Notes: generated by a model not told the origin, from the letters alone. A stretch of 13,887 nt of DNA from JBEIQE01 sp040376705 (GCA_040376705.1 JBEIQE010000025.1:1-13887); one strand, 5' to 3'. Positions 1-7,166 are shown, counted from the stretch's first letter. Numbers and translations: made by a program.

Positions 1-2
1 CG

Positions 3-659
3 TGGGATGAAACCGTGCCTTTGTCGCCCGAGCATCAGCGTGCGGCAGCAGCGGTTGAAGCGCGTCTTAAGCCCGGTGCGGGCGGTAATCTGCAGCCCAA
101 GCCTGCAGCTGGTCCTGCAGCTGCGCCGCCACAGGCCCCTGCGGGTATGAGGCTTGAGACCCCCAAGCCAGACAAGCCGCTTACAGCTGATCAGAAATTT
201 GCCCAGGCCAAAGCGCATGCAGAAGGCAAGCCCGATCCATATGGGCCGGTCTCACACAACACAGGCGGGCTTAGCCTGCAGCAGCCAGCAGCTGCCAAAC
301 CGAATCCCGATAGTGCCTGGGCGCGCGCCAAAGCCGCTGCCGAGGGTAATCACTTTGGCACACCTGCACACTCGGCAAAGCCGGGTGAGATGGGTCTGCA
401 AGCCAAACCCGACCCGTGGAGAGAAGCGCAGGAACGTGCCCGCGCTGCTGATCAGGGGCAGGTCTCTATGAGCCGCCTGACTGAAGCGCAGCGCCAGGAT
501 CAGGCGTGGAACGCCGCGCGTGATAATGTGCACGGTCACGCGCCTATCGAGATGGAGCGGATTGATACCTCACGCCTTGGCGGTGCTAGCCCTGTTGGCA
601 CATCGGCCGCGCCGCGCCGCCCTGCGCCGGGTGGCAGTGGTGGCCCCGGCGGCGGTTGA
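3..659 (+). CDS. Ala/Pro/Gln-rich repeat protein of unknown function, 5' end outside window
   Basis: No family is recognised. The frame is open to the left window edge (it reads WDETVPLSPEH), so this is probably the 3' part of a longer gene. A GTG at 15 is the first possible internal start, but it has no convincing ribosome binding site. Counting from that GTG, residues 1-52 are Ala/Pro-rich linker. Residues about 54-188 hold four degenerate copies of a unit of roughly 35 residues, each with an Asp, an aromatic residue two to four positions later and then a short A-K/R-rich helix ending in Gly (around ADQKFAQAKAHAEG, PDSAWARAKAAAEG, PDPWREAQERARAADQG and QDQAWNAARDNVHG). The end is a Gly/Pro-rich tail (GGSGGPGGG). 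There is no membrane segment and no Cys. It converges on the gene at 740-1516 and shares its terminator. That it is a real gene is likely from the protein-level repeat; a structural, scaffold or secreted-substrate role would be a guess. Confidence 0.7.
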   Translation, partial: WDETVPLSPEHQRAAAAVEARLKPGAGGNLQPKPAAGPAAAPPQAPAGMRLETPKPDKPLTADQKFAQAKAHAEGKPDPYGPVSHNTGGLSLQQPAAAKPNPDSAWARAKAAAEGNHFGTPAHSAKPGEMGLQAKPDPWREAQERARAADQGQVSMSRLTEAQRQDQAWNAARDNVHGHAPIEMERIDTSRLGGASPVGTSAAPRRPAPGGSGGPGGG

Positions 660-685
660 TTTAGCCTTTTAAATACAGCAAAAAC

Positions 686-710
686 TAAGGGCTCCCGGTG
701 GGAGCCCTTA
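686..710. terminator. Bidirectional intrinsic terminator between convergent genes
   Basis: A perfect 11-bp inverted repeat (taagggctccc, 686-696, pairing with gggagccctta, 700-710) closes on a 3-nt loop. It starts 26 nt after the stop at 657-659 and 29 nt beyond the stop of the leftward gene at 740. On the minus strand the stem is followed by a T-rich run (the complement of aaaac at 681-685), so the leftward gene has the better intrinsic terminator. On the plus strand the T-run is poor. Confidence 0.8.
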
Positions 711-739
711 AGCTTGATAAGCCCATACCTTTTATAGAA

Positions 740-1516
740 TTACGAACCCGGACTTTCGCCACCAATCGGCTTTTCATCCGCCCATGTGGGGCGCCTTGGG
801 CCATTGGCCATGGCGTTATTATGCAGCTGCATCGACATGGGCACTGCAGGCCGTGCGATGGGGGCTACGCTCACTCTTTCAACCGGCTCGGCAACCACGG
901 GTGCTGCGGCTACAGCAGCCATTTCGGCGGCAACCACGGGGCTGGCCTTGGCCACATTATCAATCGCTACGGCGGGCATTACCGGGCCGAGCTGCTTATC
1001 GAGCGCGGGCTCAATGCCCAGCTGCTTCGGCGTGGCTGAAAGGGCACCAAACATGGCCATGGGGCCCATGCTCATGGTGGTGGCGGGACCGGTGCCGCCC
1101 ATCAGGCCGCCAAAGGCGCCTGCGACCATACCGGGGTTAGATACAGCTTCAACCGCAACCGTGGTAACGGCAGCAGCAGTTACAAATCTGCCAGTATCGG
1201 CCAGCACCTGCGCACTGCGCTGCTCTTCGGCCTGACGCAATGCGGCTTCAATCGGCTCGTTATGCTGGCGAACGGCAAATTCCTGTGCCTGATACTGCTG
1301 GGCAGCATACTGGGCCTGCCCGAGCTGCTGCTGGGCCATGAACTGGGCTTCTGAGGCTTTACGGGCGAGGAAGTCGCGATCGGCTTCGGGTGCAGAAGCG
1401 GCACCAGCCTGCATGCTTTGCGCGTCACTGAGGGCGGCGGTAGCCTTGGCGGCATCGGCTGAGGTGTCCTGTGCGGTGTTGGTCCACAAGGCACTGCGGT
1501 CGGGTGGGTTGCTCAC
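740..1516 (-). CDS. Ala/Gln-rich protein of unknown function
   Basis: 258 residues from a GTG start at 1514-1516, which has a good ribosome binding site (GGGAGA about 6-7 nt upstream on the minus strand). No family is recognised. Residues 1-45 are polar and Ala-rich. Residues about 47-108 are a Gln/Ala-rich, strongly helical stretch (QFMAQQQLGQAQYAAQQYQ) that could form a coiled coil. Residues about 111-160 are Ala/Gly/Met-rich and moderately hydrophobic (FVTAAAVTTVAVEAV, then GAFGGLMGG) and might be one weak membrane or amyloid-like segment. The remainder is Ala/Val/Pro-rich and ends in a polar tail (RRPTWADEKPIGG). There is no signal peptide and no Cys. Composition resembles the repeat protein that it converges on (3-659), and the two may belong to one functional set, which is inference only. 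A long antisense open frame exists in part of the region, but the start signal and downstream terminator favour this strand. Confidence 0.65.
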   Translation of the reverse strand: MSNPPDRSALWTNTAQDTSADAAKATAALSDAQSMQAGAASAPEADRDFLARKASEAQFMAQQQLGQAQYAAQQYQAQEFAVRQHNEPIEAALRQAEEQRSAQVLADTGRFVTAAAVTTVAVEAVSNPGMVAGAFGGLMGGTGPATTMSMGPMAMFGALSATPKQLGIEPALDKQLGPVMPAVAIDNVAKASPVVAAEMAAVAAAPVVAEPVERVSVAPIARPAVPMSMQLHNNAMANGPRRPTWADEKPIGGESPGS

Positions 1517-1665
1517 TGCGTTTCTCCCAGTTTTTTGGCTACCAGCCTGTTACCTCTAAATATTTACACAAAACGCTTAAAAAACCTCTACGTCTTACTA
1601 ATATAAGCGCTTCGGGCCATTGTCCGAAGTAAAAAGAGCATAAGGCTCAAAGGGGTTTTTGCGTC
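1517..1665. promoter_or_regulatory. Divergent intergenic region with promoter-like DNA and inverted repeat
   Basis: This 149-bp AT-rich gap separates the leftward gene ending at 740 from the rightward receptor gene at 1666. On the plus strand TATAAG (1602-1607, overlapping TAATAT at 1599-1604) resembles a -10 box, but no good -35 box is seen at the proper distance. Just downstream lies an inverted repeat, cttcgg (1610-1615) and ccgaag (1624-1629) with an 8-nt centre, and a short palindrome aagcgctt (1605-1612). Placed over the expected transcription start, these could be an operator; this is tentative. AGGGG (1651-1655), 10 nt before the ATG at 1666, is the probable ribosome binding site. Confidence 0.35.
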
Positions 1666-2610
1666 ATGAATCAGCGCCTTGGGCCAAAATTGGCTGCAAT
1701 TGTTGCATTATTATGCCTTTGCACATTTCAGGCGGTCGCTGCAAATGACCGCTACCTTCGGATTGCCTCGGGCGATGTGGCCAGCGGTTTGTTCGCACAA
1801 GCTAACGCAGTCGCCCAGCTCGTGAACAACCCCGAGGCGGGTGTGGTGGCTGTGGCGCAGCTCAGCTCCTCGGGCCAAGCGGCACTGGCCAAGCTGCGCA
1901 GCGGCGGGGTTGACGCAGCAGTGGTGCCGGATATTGCAGCCCATACCGCTGTGGGCGGCGATGTGGCTCGCCGTGGCCGCCCATGGCCAGAGTTGCGCAG
2001 CCTAGCTAACCTTTCCTCGCGTGCGCTCATCATTATCATCCGCGGCGATCAGGATGTGCGCTCGCTTGCCAATTTGCAGAACTGGCGAATAGCTGTGGGC
2101 CCGCGTAGTAGCGATGAGAATAATACCATCACCAGCCTCTTGGCCGGGTTGGGCCTCGCTCCCAACTTTTACCGTGCTGTGAATGCCGATACCAACGCCA
2201 GCCCGTATGACCTGATAGTGAGGGGTCAGGCGGATGCGGTGGTGATACTGGCCAATGAACTGATGGCGAACGAGCGTAACGGCCTGCTCGCTGGCACCCT
2301 CAAGCTGTATAGCCCCGGCAAGTACGAGCTGGAGCGCGTCGGGCAGATCTACCCTTTTACCAGCCGGCGGGTGGTAGACCTTGCCAGCGGCGGCAGTTAC
2401 GCCACTGTTACCAGCAGCTCGGTGCTGGTTGCGCGTAACGACCTGCCTACGGCAGTGGTAAGCGATATGCTCGCGCGCCTGTGGCTTGGTGCTAAAGCCA
2501 TGGCGGATGCAAAGTCGGCGGCGCTGCATTTGCCAGCCCCTCTTCACAGCGCTGCTTTAAACTTCTATCAAGAACATAAACTCATGGAGACTGACCGTGC
2601 CGCGCCCTGA
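1666..2610 (+). CDS. TAXI-family TRAP transporter solute-binding receptor
   Basis: Periplasmic substrate-binding protein of the TAXI (TRAP-associated extracytoplasmic immunogenic) type, 314 residues, a usual size for the family. Residues 1-25 form a signal peptide (MNQR, hydrophobic AAIVALLCLC, cleavage near AVA/AN). The mature part opens with LRIASGDVASGLFAQANAVA, equivalent to the family's TGxxxGxYYPxGxAIA region. It continues with a segment like the family's SxGSxxNLxxLxxGExDxAxVQ region (SSSGQAALAKLRSGGVDAAV, about 66-85), then ALIIIIRGDQDVRSLANLQ and the ligand-loop-like RIAVGPRSSDENNT. These receptors normally feed a fused DctQM permease; none lies in the window, so the partner and the ligand are unknown. 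Its last 14 nt overlap the start of the downstream aminopeptidase, so the two are very likely co-transcribed. Family assignment is fairly sure, substrate unknown. Confidence 0.85.
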   Translation: MNQRLGPKLAAIVALLCLCTFQAVAANDRYLRIASGDVASGLFAQANAVAQLVNNPEAGVVAVAQLSSSGQAALAKLRSGGVDAAVVPDIAAHTAVGGDVARRGRPWPELRSLANLSSRALIIIIRGDQDVRSLANLQNWRIAVGPRSSDENNTITSLLAGLGLAPNFYRAVNADTNASPYDLIVRGQADAVVILANELMANERNGLLAGTLKLYSPGKYELERVGQIYPFTSRRVVDLASGGSYATVTSSSVLVARNDLPTAVVSDMLARLWLGAKAMADAKSAALHLPAPLHSAALNFYQEHKLMETDRAAP

Positions 2611-4009
2611 TACCTCATCCAACCTGTCCCGATTTGCGCTGACTGATAAAGCCAAGGGTGCAATTCCCCTGACGCTGCTCGAGAAAGCCGAGCTGAACGT
2701 ATGGCTGACCGTGCAAACCCCATGGCTGCAAAACTGGCTGCAGACTACGGGTTTTAAGGCCGAGGCTGGTCAGGTGGCTCTGGTGCCGGATGAAGATGGC
2801 GAGATTGGTGGCGTGGTTGTAGGCTACGAAGGCACGCTTGATATGTGGTGCCTGTCCAGTCTGCCGTATGCTCTGCCAGCTGGCAGCTATGAGTTAAGCA
2901 ATAAACTCAAGCTTGACGTACAGGAGCAGCTCACCCTCGGTTGGGCCCTGGGCGCATACAAGTTCACCCGCTTCATGAAGATTGCCAAGCCTGCGCCTGC
3001 CCAGCTGGTGCTGGTCAAGGGTGTTGAGCAAGCCATGCTGATGGCCGAAGCCACTACACTGGTGCGCGATCTCATCAATACACCCGCTAATCATTTAGGC
3101 CCGCAAGAGCTGGCACAGGCTGGTCTTGATATTGCCAAGCGCTTTAAGGCCAAGGCCAGGGTACTTAAGGGCGAAGAGCTGCTTAAAGAGAATTATCCCG
3201 CGATCTACGAAGTGGGCAAAGGTAGTGCCCGCCCGCCCATGCTGCTCGATTTTACCTGGGGCGATGCCAAGGCACCCAAGCTGACTTTGGTTGGTAAGGG
3301 TATTGTATTCGATACCGGCGGTCTTGATATCAAGCCCTCAGCCGGCATGCTGACCATGAAGAAGGATATGGGCGGTGCTGCCCATGTGCTGGCGTTGGCG
3401 CAACTCATTATGGCCAACAAGCTGAATGTGCGTTTGCGCGTGCTGGTGCCGATTGCGGAAAACAGCGTGAGCGGTAATGCCTTCCGCCCGTCCGACATCA
3501 TCAACAGCCGCAGCGGCAAGACGATTGAGATTGGCAATACTGATGCCGAAGGCCGGTTGGTACTGTGCGATGCGCTCTATGAAGCAGCACAGGAAAAGCC
3601 GGCGTGGCTGATTGATTTTGCCACGCTCACCGGCGCAGGCTGGGCGGCAGTGGGCCCGCAAATGGGCGTATTCTTCAGTAATGATGATAAGCTGGCGGCC
3701 AAGATTACTGAAAGCTCGGGCCATGAGATGGACCCGCTCTGGCGTCTGCCGCTGTGGCAGCCTTATGCCAAGAGCATCAAGGGCAAGATATCTGATCTCA
3801 ACAACAACAGCAGCCTTGGCTCGGCTGGGGCAATTACGGCTGCGCTCTTCCTCGAGCAGTTTGTGCCCAAAACACAGGTCTGGGCGCATTTTGACGTGCG
3901 CGCCTGGAACGAGAGTGCGCGTCCGGGACGGCCAGATGGTGGCGAAGCCTTTGGCCTGCGCGCCTGCTATGCTGCCATCGCCAGCCGGTTTAAGAGCGCG
4001 CGGGCGTAG
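2597..4009 (+). CDS. M17-family leucyl aminopeptidase
   Basis: Cytoplasmic metalloaminopeptidase that removes N-terminal residues from peptides using two metal ions. It has 470 residues, between E. coli PepB and PepA in size. The catalytic domain is intact: aligned by eye to PepA, the metal ligands are K234 and D239 (VGKGIVFDTGG), D257 (MKKDMGGA), D316 and E318, and the catalytic residues are K246 (IKPSAGM) and R320. The family signature NTDAEGRL spans about 314-321. Residues 1-170 form the divergent N-terminal domain. The start is the GTG at 2597, supported by GGAG (2586-2589) 7 nt upstream; it lies inside the receptor gene, a 14-nt overlap that suggests translational coupling. The 3' end overlaps the convergent Mur ligase gene by 43 nt. 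Function is confident; whether it should be called pepA or pepB is not decidable by eye, so no symbol is given. Confidence 0.95.
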   Translation: MPRPDTSSNLSRFALTDKAKGAIPLTLLEKAELNVWLTVQTPWLQNWLQTTGFKAEAGQVALVPDEDGEIGGVVVGYEGTLDMWCLSSLPYALPAGSYELSNKLKLDVQEQLTLGWALGAYKFTRFMKIAKPAPAQLVLVKGVEQAMLMAEATTLVRDLINTPANHLGPQELAQAGLDIAKRFKAKARVLKGEELLKENYPAIYEVGKGSARPPMLLDFTWGDAKAPKLTLVGKGIVFDTGGLDIKPSAGMLTMKKDMGGAAHVLALAQLIMANKLNVRLRVLVPIAENSVSGNAFRPSDIINSRSGKTIEIGNTDAEGRLVLCDALYEAAQEKPAWLIDFATLTGAGWAAVGPQMGVFFSNDDKLAAKITESSGHEMDPLWRLPLWQPYAKSIKGKISDLNNNSSLGSAGAITAALFLEQFVPKTQVWAHFDVRAWNESARPGRPDGGEAFGLRACYAAIASRFKSARA

Positions 4010-5367
4010 TCAGCCAGCGTATCATCGCGCGCCCCCATCACGACGATGCGGTCACCCGCTTTGGCCTGACTGAGAATCAAATCTGCCAGCACATCGCGGT
4101 TGGGACCTACAGTGGCATCCACACCGCGTGCCTTCAGGTCGTCCACAATGTTCTGTGAAATCACTGAGCGGTCAACTGTGCCACCTGCATAAAAGGGCTC
4201 AGGCATATACAGCTTGTCGCCTGCATGAAGGTGGCTGGCAAAAACATCCACCAGTTCCTTGCGTAATGTACGCAGCAAGGCAAAGCCATGTGGCTGGAAC
4301 ATCACCAGCAAGCGCCCGCTAAAGCTGTGCAGTGCGGTGAGCGAGGCCGAAATTTTATCGGGATTATGGCCAAAATCATCAATCACAGTAACGCCGTTGT
4401 TCTGGCCCAAAACTTCAAGCCGGCGCTGAATGCCGCTAAATTGGCCAAGGGCTGCAGCGGCTTTATGTAGATCAAGATCAAGCGCAACCGCCACACCGAG
4501 TGCGGCCAGTGCGTTACTGATGTTGTGTTTGCCCAGCACGCTGAGTTTGAGAGTCACCTTTTGTCCGCTCACGCTATCGTGCACCGTGCAGCTGCTGCCA
4601 TGAGGCAGCAATTCAACATCGCTGGCGAACAGGCGTGCTTTGTCATTCACCAAGCCAAAGGTAATCGCCTCGCCCTTATAGGCGGTGGCTAATAACGCTG
4701 TTTCAGCATCATCAAGGTTCAGCACCGCGCGCGGGGCACTGGCAAGGTAATTGCCAAACAGTACACGCAGTTCTTCCATTGATTTATGATCGAGCGTGAT
4801 GTTGGTAAGCACAGCCACCTGCGGGCGGTAGAGGGCTATGGTACCATCGCTCTCATCGCTCTCGGTTACGAAGATACCGCTCTGGCCCACCATGGCGCAG
4901 GAGTAGGGGTTGCTCTGCGTGAAGTTACGGAACACGCCGCCGTTCATCACCGTCGGATCTTGTCCTAGCTGGCCAAGCATAAAGCCGGTCATGCCGGTGG
5001 TGGTGGTCTTGCCGCTGGTGCCTGCAATCGCAATCCCCAGTCTGGCCTGGTTGAACAGGCTGGCGAGCAGGGCGGGGCGCTTGATGATGGGCAGCGCCAG
5101 CTCGTGCGCCACCTTCATTTCAGGTACATCGGCCTCAACCGAGCCGGAAGGGATGATGGCGGTAATTTGCCCCTTAAGGGCCTTGAGGCCCGAGCCATCC
5201 TGCGGGAAAACCTGCGGCCATTCACGCTCCAGATAGGCAAATTTGGCAGGATTCTGGCCCAAATCGCGCCCGCGGTCCGACCAGACAATGTCATGCCCCA
5301 AACCCTTGAGGATATAAGCAAGGGGCAGGGTACCGGCGCCACCAAGGCCGCTGAAAAAGTACATCAT
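3967..5367 (-). CDS. MurC-like Mur ligase family protein
   Basis: ATP-dependent amide ligase of the Mur family, which joins an amino acid or peptide to a UDP-muramoyl-type substrate in the cytoplasm. 466 residues, compared with about 491 for E. coli MurC and 457 for Mpl. Visible in order: an N-terminal UDP-binding domain with SGLGGAGTLPLAY (6-18); the P-loop AGTSGKTTTT (115-124); ESDESDG (169-175), as in MurC; LTNITLDH (187-194); LGKHNISNALAA (278-289); and DDFGHNPDK (330-338), where MurC has DDYGHHP. After that FQPHGFALLR (357-366) replaces MurC's QPHRxTRT, and MGARDDT (444-450) replaces MGAGDI. The overall pattern is nearer MurC than Mpl (Mpl has EADEYD and EPRSNT), but the substrate-side motifs differ, so it may be a paralogue with its own substrate. 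Start: ATG at 5365-5367, with a second ATG directly after; no clear ribosome binding site. Family is sure, substrate is not. Confidence 0.85.
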   Translation of the reverse strand: MMYFFSGLGGAGTLPLAYILKGLGHDIVWSDRGRDLGQNPAKFAYLEREWPQVFPQDGSGLKALKGQITAIIPSGSVEADVPEMKVAHELALPIIKRPALLASLFNQARLGIAIAGTSGKTTTTGMTGFMLGQLGQDPTVMNGGVFRNFTQSNPYSCAMVGQSGIFVTESDESDGTIALYRPQVAVLTNITLDHKSMEELRVLFGNYLASAPRAVLNLDDAETALLATAYKGEAITFGLVNDKARLFASDVELLPHGSSCTVHDSVSGQKVTLKLSVLGKHNISNALAALGVAVALDLDLHKAAAALGQFSGIQRRLEVLGQNNGVTVIDDFGHNPDKISASLTALHSFSGRLLVMFQPHGFALLRTLRKELVDVFASHLHAGDKLYMPEPFYAGGTVDRSVISQNIVDDLKARGVDATVGPNRDVLADLILSQAKAGDRIVVMGARDDTLADYARALLNRLAMAA

Positions 5368-5448
5368 GGCGCGAAAGTAGCGGATGCTGTGGGTTGAGGC
5401 TAGTATCTGTAGAATTAATTAACTCATTTCGGGCCATAACGGTATGTC
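5368..5448. promoter_or_regulatory. Divergent promoter region between Mur ligase and PAS-GGDEF genes
   Basis: This 81-bp gap must hold the promoters of both divergent genes. TAGAAT at 5410-5415 matches five of six -10 bases for the rightward gene, and the reverse complement of 5401-5406 (ATACTA) is a weaker candidate for the leftward one. TTAATTAA (5415-5422) is a short AT palindrome. No convincing -35 box is seen for either. The region is tentative beyond its position. Confidence 0.3.
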
Positions 5449-6348
5449 ATGACCACGCCCGACCCGCTTAACCTAATCCAGCAGCAGGATGCCCTTTTGG
5501 GCCTGCTGCTCGACCATGTGCGCGACCATGCGCTGGTGGAGGTGGACTCGGCCGGAAATTTCATCAAACTCAACCGTTCGCTCTGCCGGGTATTCGGTTA
5601 TACCGAAGATGAATTACAGGGTGGCAGCATGGCCATGTTCTACCCATCCGAGCACCGCAGCCCCGACCGCATCAATGACCTGCTGGCTGTCTGTACCCGC
5701 CGGGGCCGGGTTGAAGAACAGACCACCTATCAGCGTAAAAACGGCCAGCGCTTTCAGGGTTATACGGTTATTGTACCTGTAACCGGTACCGAGAATTTTG
5801 CTGTGGTGGTGCGTGACCTTGCCATTCTTATGGCCACGCATGACCAGCTGCATGCCTTGGCAACCAATGATCAGATTACTGGTCTTGCCAATCGCCAGCA
5901 TCTGTTTGATTTAGGCCGGGTTGAATACCGCCGCTGGAAACGCTACCGCGTGCCGCTGAGCATGGTGATGGCCGAAATTGACCAGCTCAAGGCGATTATC
6001 GATGCCTATGGCACCGAAGAGGCGGATCAGATTTTACGCGATATGGCCGATGTGCTGCGCCAATGCGTGCGCGATGTCGACATGGTCGCGCGTATGGATG
6101 GCGGCGTTTTCACTGCCATGCTGTTTTCTACTCCCGGCGAAGGTGCTATTACGCTGGCCGAGCGCATTCGCAAAGCCATGGAGCGCACCGCATTTATGGT
6201 GGATGGCAAGCCTGCCAAGATTACCCTCAGCCTTTCGGCCGTTGCTGCCAATGATGCAGCCAAAGACTTTGATGAATTCTACAAGCAAGGCGAAGAGGCC
6301 TTGGTACGGTCACGCGCCCGTGGTGGCGATACCATCGAATTAGCGTGA
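5449..6348 (+). CDS. PAS domain protein with degenerate GGDEF domain
   Basis: Signalling protein of 299 residues, probably cytoplasmic (no membrane segment or signal peptide). A PAS sensor domain covers about 18-124 (NRSLCRVFGYTEDEL, then the NGQRFQGY strand). A GGDEF domain begins with the family hallmark DQITGLANR (141-149) and runs to about 297. Active diguanylate cyclases make cyclic-di-GMP and need a GG(D/E)EF loop. Here the aligned positions read R215-M-D-G-G-V-F221, so the catalytic acidic residue and the following Glu are Gly and Val. The metal-binding DxDxFKxxND segment reads EIDQLKAIIDAYG (176-188), with the first Asp changed to Glu. It is therefore predicted to be catalytically dead, acting as a sensor or regulator by protein contact or GTP binding. 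The ATG at 5449 is chosen because it is the first in-frame start; its ribosome binding site is weak. It is joined by a 1-nt overlap to the DUF429 gene. Confidence 0.88.
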   Translation: MTTPDPLNLIQQQDALLGLLLDHVRDHALVEVDSAGNFIKLNRSLCRVFGYTEDELQGGSMAMFYPSEHRSPDRINDLLAVCTRRGRVEEQTTYQRKNGQRFQGYTVIVPVTGTENFAVVVRDLAILMATHDQLHALATNDQITGLANRQHLFDLGRVEYRRWKRYRVPLSMVMAEIDQLKAIIDAYGTEEADQILRDMADVLRQCVRDVDMVARMDGGVFTAMLFSTPGEGAITLAERIRKAMERTAFMVDGKPAKITLSLSAVAANDAAKDFDEFYKQGEEALVRSRARGGDTIELA

Positions 6349-7166
6349 TGTATCCGCTTGCCGTTTTCGGGTTTGATTCAGCCTGGACCGATAATCCCAA
6401 AAAACCCGGCGCGATTGCAGCGCTTCTTAAACAACCCAAAGGCTGGGTATTTATGCCGCCGCAACTTGCTACCTTTGCTCAGGCACGGGTGTTTATTGCG
6501 CAGTATCCAGCTACCTCTACCCTTATTGCGCTCGATCAGCCCACTATTGTGAATAATTCAACCGGCATGCGCGGGGCCGAAAAGGTGGCAGGCAGCATCG
6601 TCAATAAAATCGGCGGCGGGGTGCAGGCTACAAACTTGGGTAAGGCTAACATGTTCGGGCCGATGGCGCCGGTTACACAGTTCATGACAGCACTTCAAGT
6701 GAAACATAATCCCTTCCTTGCGGCTAAGCATGCAGCGGGTGTTTACATAATGGAGGTGTTTCCTGCACTTGCCTTGCCCACACTGGTGCCGCAAATCTGG
6801 CAACGTCAGCGCGCCGCCAAGTATAATCCCGAGAACCGCAAACATTATATGCCGGATGACTGGTCGCTGGTGTGTAACGGCTTGGCTGATTATGCAGCAC
6901 AGGAGGGCTTAGCGGCAGTGGCTGAATATCTGCAGCAGGCAGCAGGCCTTATTAAGCCGCGCAAGGCCGATCAAGACCGGCTTGATGCTGTAATCTGCGC
7001 GCTTGTTGGTTATGCGTGGACTATGTACGGCACCGCCCAAAGCTGTGTGATTGGTGATAGCACAAACGGTTTTATTGTAGCCCCCGCCAGCACCCAGATA
7101 CGGGATATTCTTGCAGCCTCAGCTAAGCTGCGGGATGTGCCGTTTAACAGCACCGCTGTGTTTTAG
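6348..7166 (+). CDS. DUF429 domain protein
   Basis: 272 residues, resembling the DUF429 family, a predicted RNase H-like fold of unknown biochemical role. Marks of the family: an N-terminal strand with Asp and Trp (GFDSAW, about 8-13), a second acidic strand (IALDQPT, about 60-66), a central EVFPALALP (136-144), and the C-terminal helix motif DRLDAVICALVGYAW (210-224). The conserved acidic residues (D10, D63, E136, D210/D213) could form a metal-binding nuclease-like site, by analogy with the fold; no activity is established from sequence. The ATG at 6348 shares its A with the TGA stop of the PAS-GGDEF gene (TGATG), typical of reinitiation. A GTG at 6345 in the same frame is possible but less likely. 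The stop overlaps the stop of the convergent yejF, so no terminator fits between the two genes. Confidence 0.8.
   Translation: MYPLAVFGFDSAWTDNPKKPGAIAALLKQPKGWVFMPPQLATFAQARVFIAQYPATSTLIALDQPTIVNNSTGMRGAEKVAGSIVNKIGGGVQATNLGKANMFGPMAPVTQFMTALQVKHNPFLAAKHAAGVYIMEVFPALALPTLVPQIWQRQRAAKYNPENRKHYMPDDWSLVCNGLADYAAQEGLAAVAEYLQQAAGLIKPRKADQDRLDAVICALVGYAWTMYGTAQSCVIGDSTNGFIVAPASTQIRDILAASAKLRDVPFNSTAVF

Noticed and set aside
786..1235. 149-codon rightward open frame opposite the Ala/Gln-rich gene
   Set aside because: Ala/Thr-rich product typical of an antisense shadow of an Ala-rich gene; the opposite strand has a good ribosome site at its start and a terminator after its stop.
2002..2547. 181-codon open frame on the minus strand inside the TAXI receptor gene
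   Set aside because: It is antisense to a clear family member, and its translation has no recognisable domain.
3338..3889. 183-codon open frame on the minus strand inside the aminopeptidase gene
   Set aside because: Shadow of a conserved enzyme gene, overlapping its catalytic motifs.
5428..5437. The 10-mer ttcgggccat, found before both the PAS-GGDEF gene and the TAXI receptor gene (1611-1620)
   Set aside because: Parts of it recur inside coding regions and the flanks do not match, so a shared regulatory site is not supported.
6345..6347. GTG start for the DUF429 gene, 3 nt earlier
   Set aside because: The following ATG forms a TGATG stop-start overlap, the commoner coupling arrangement.
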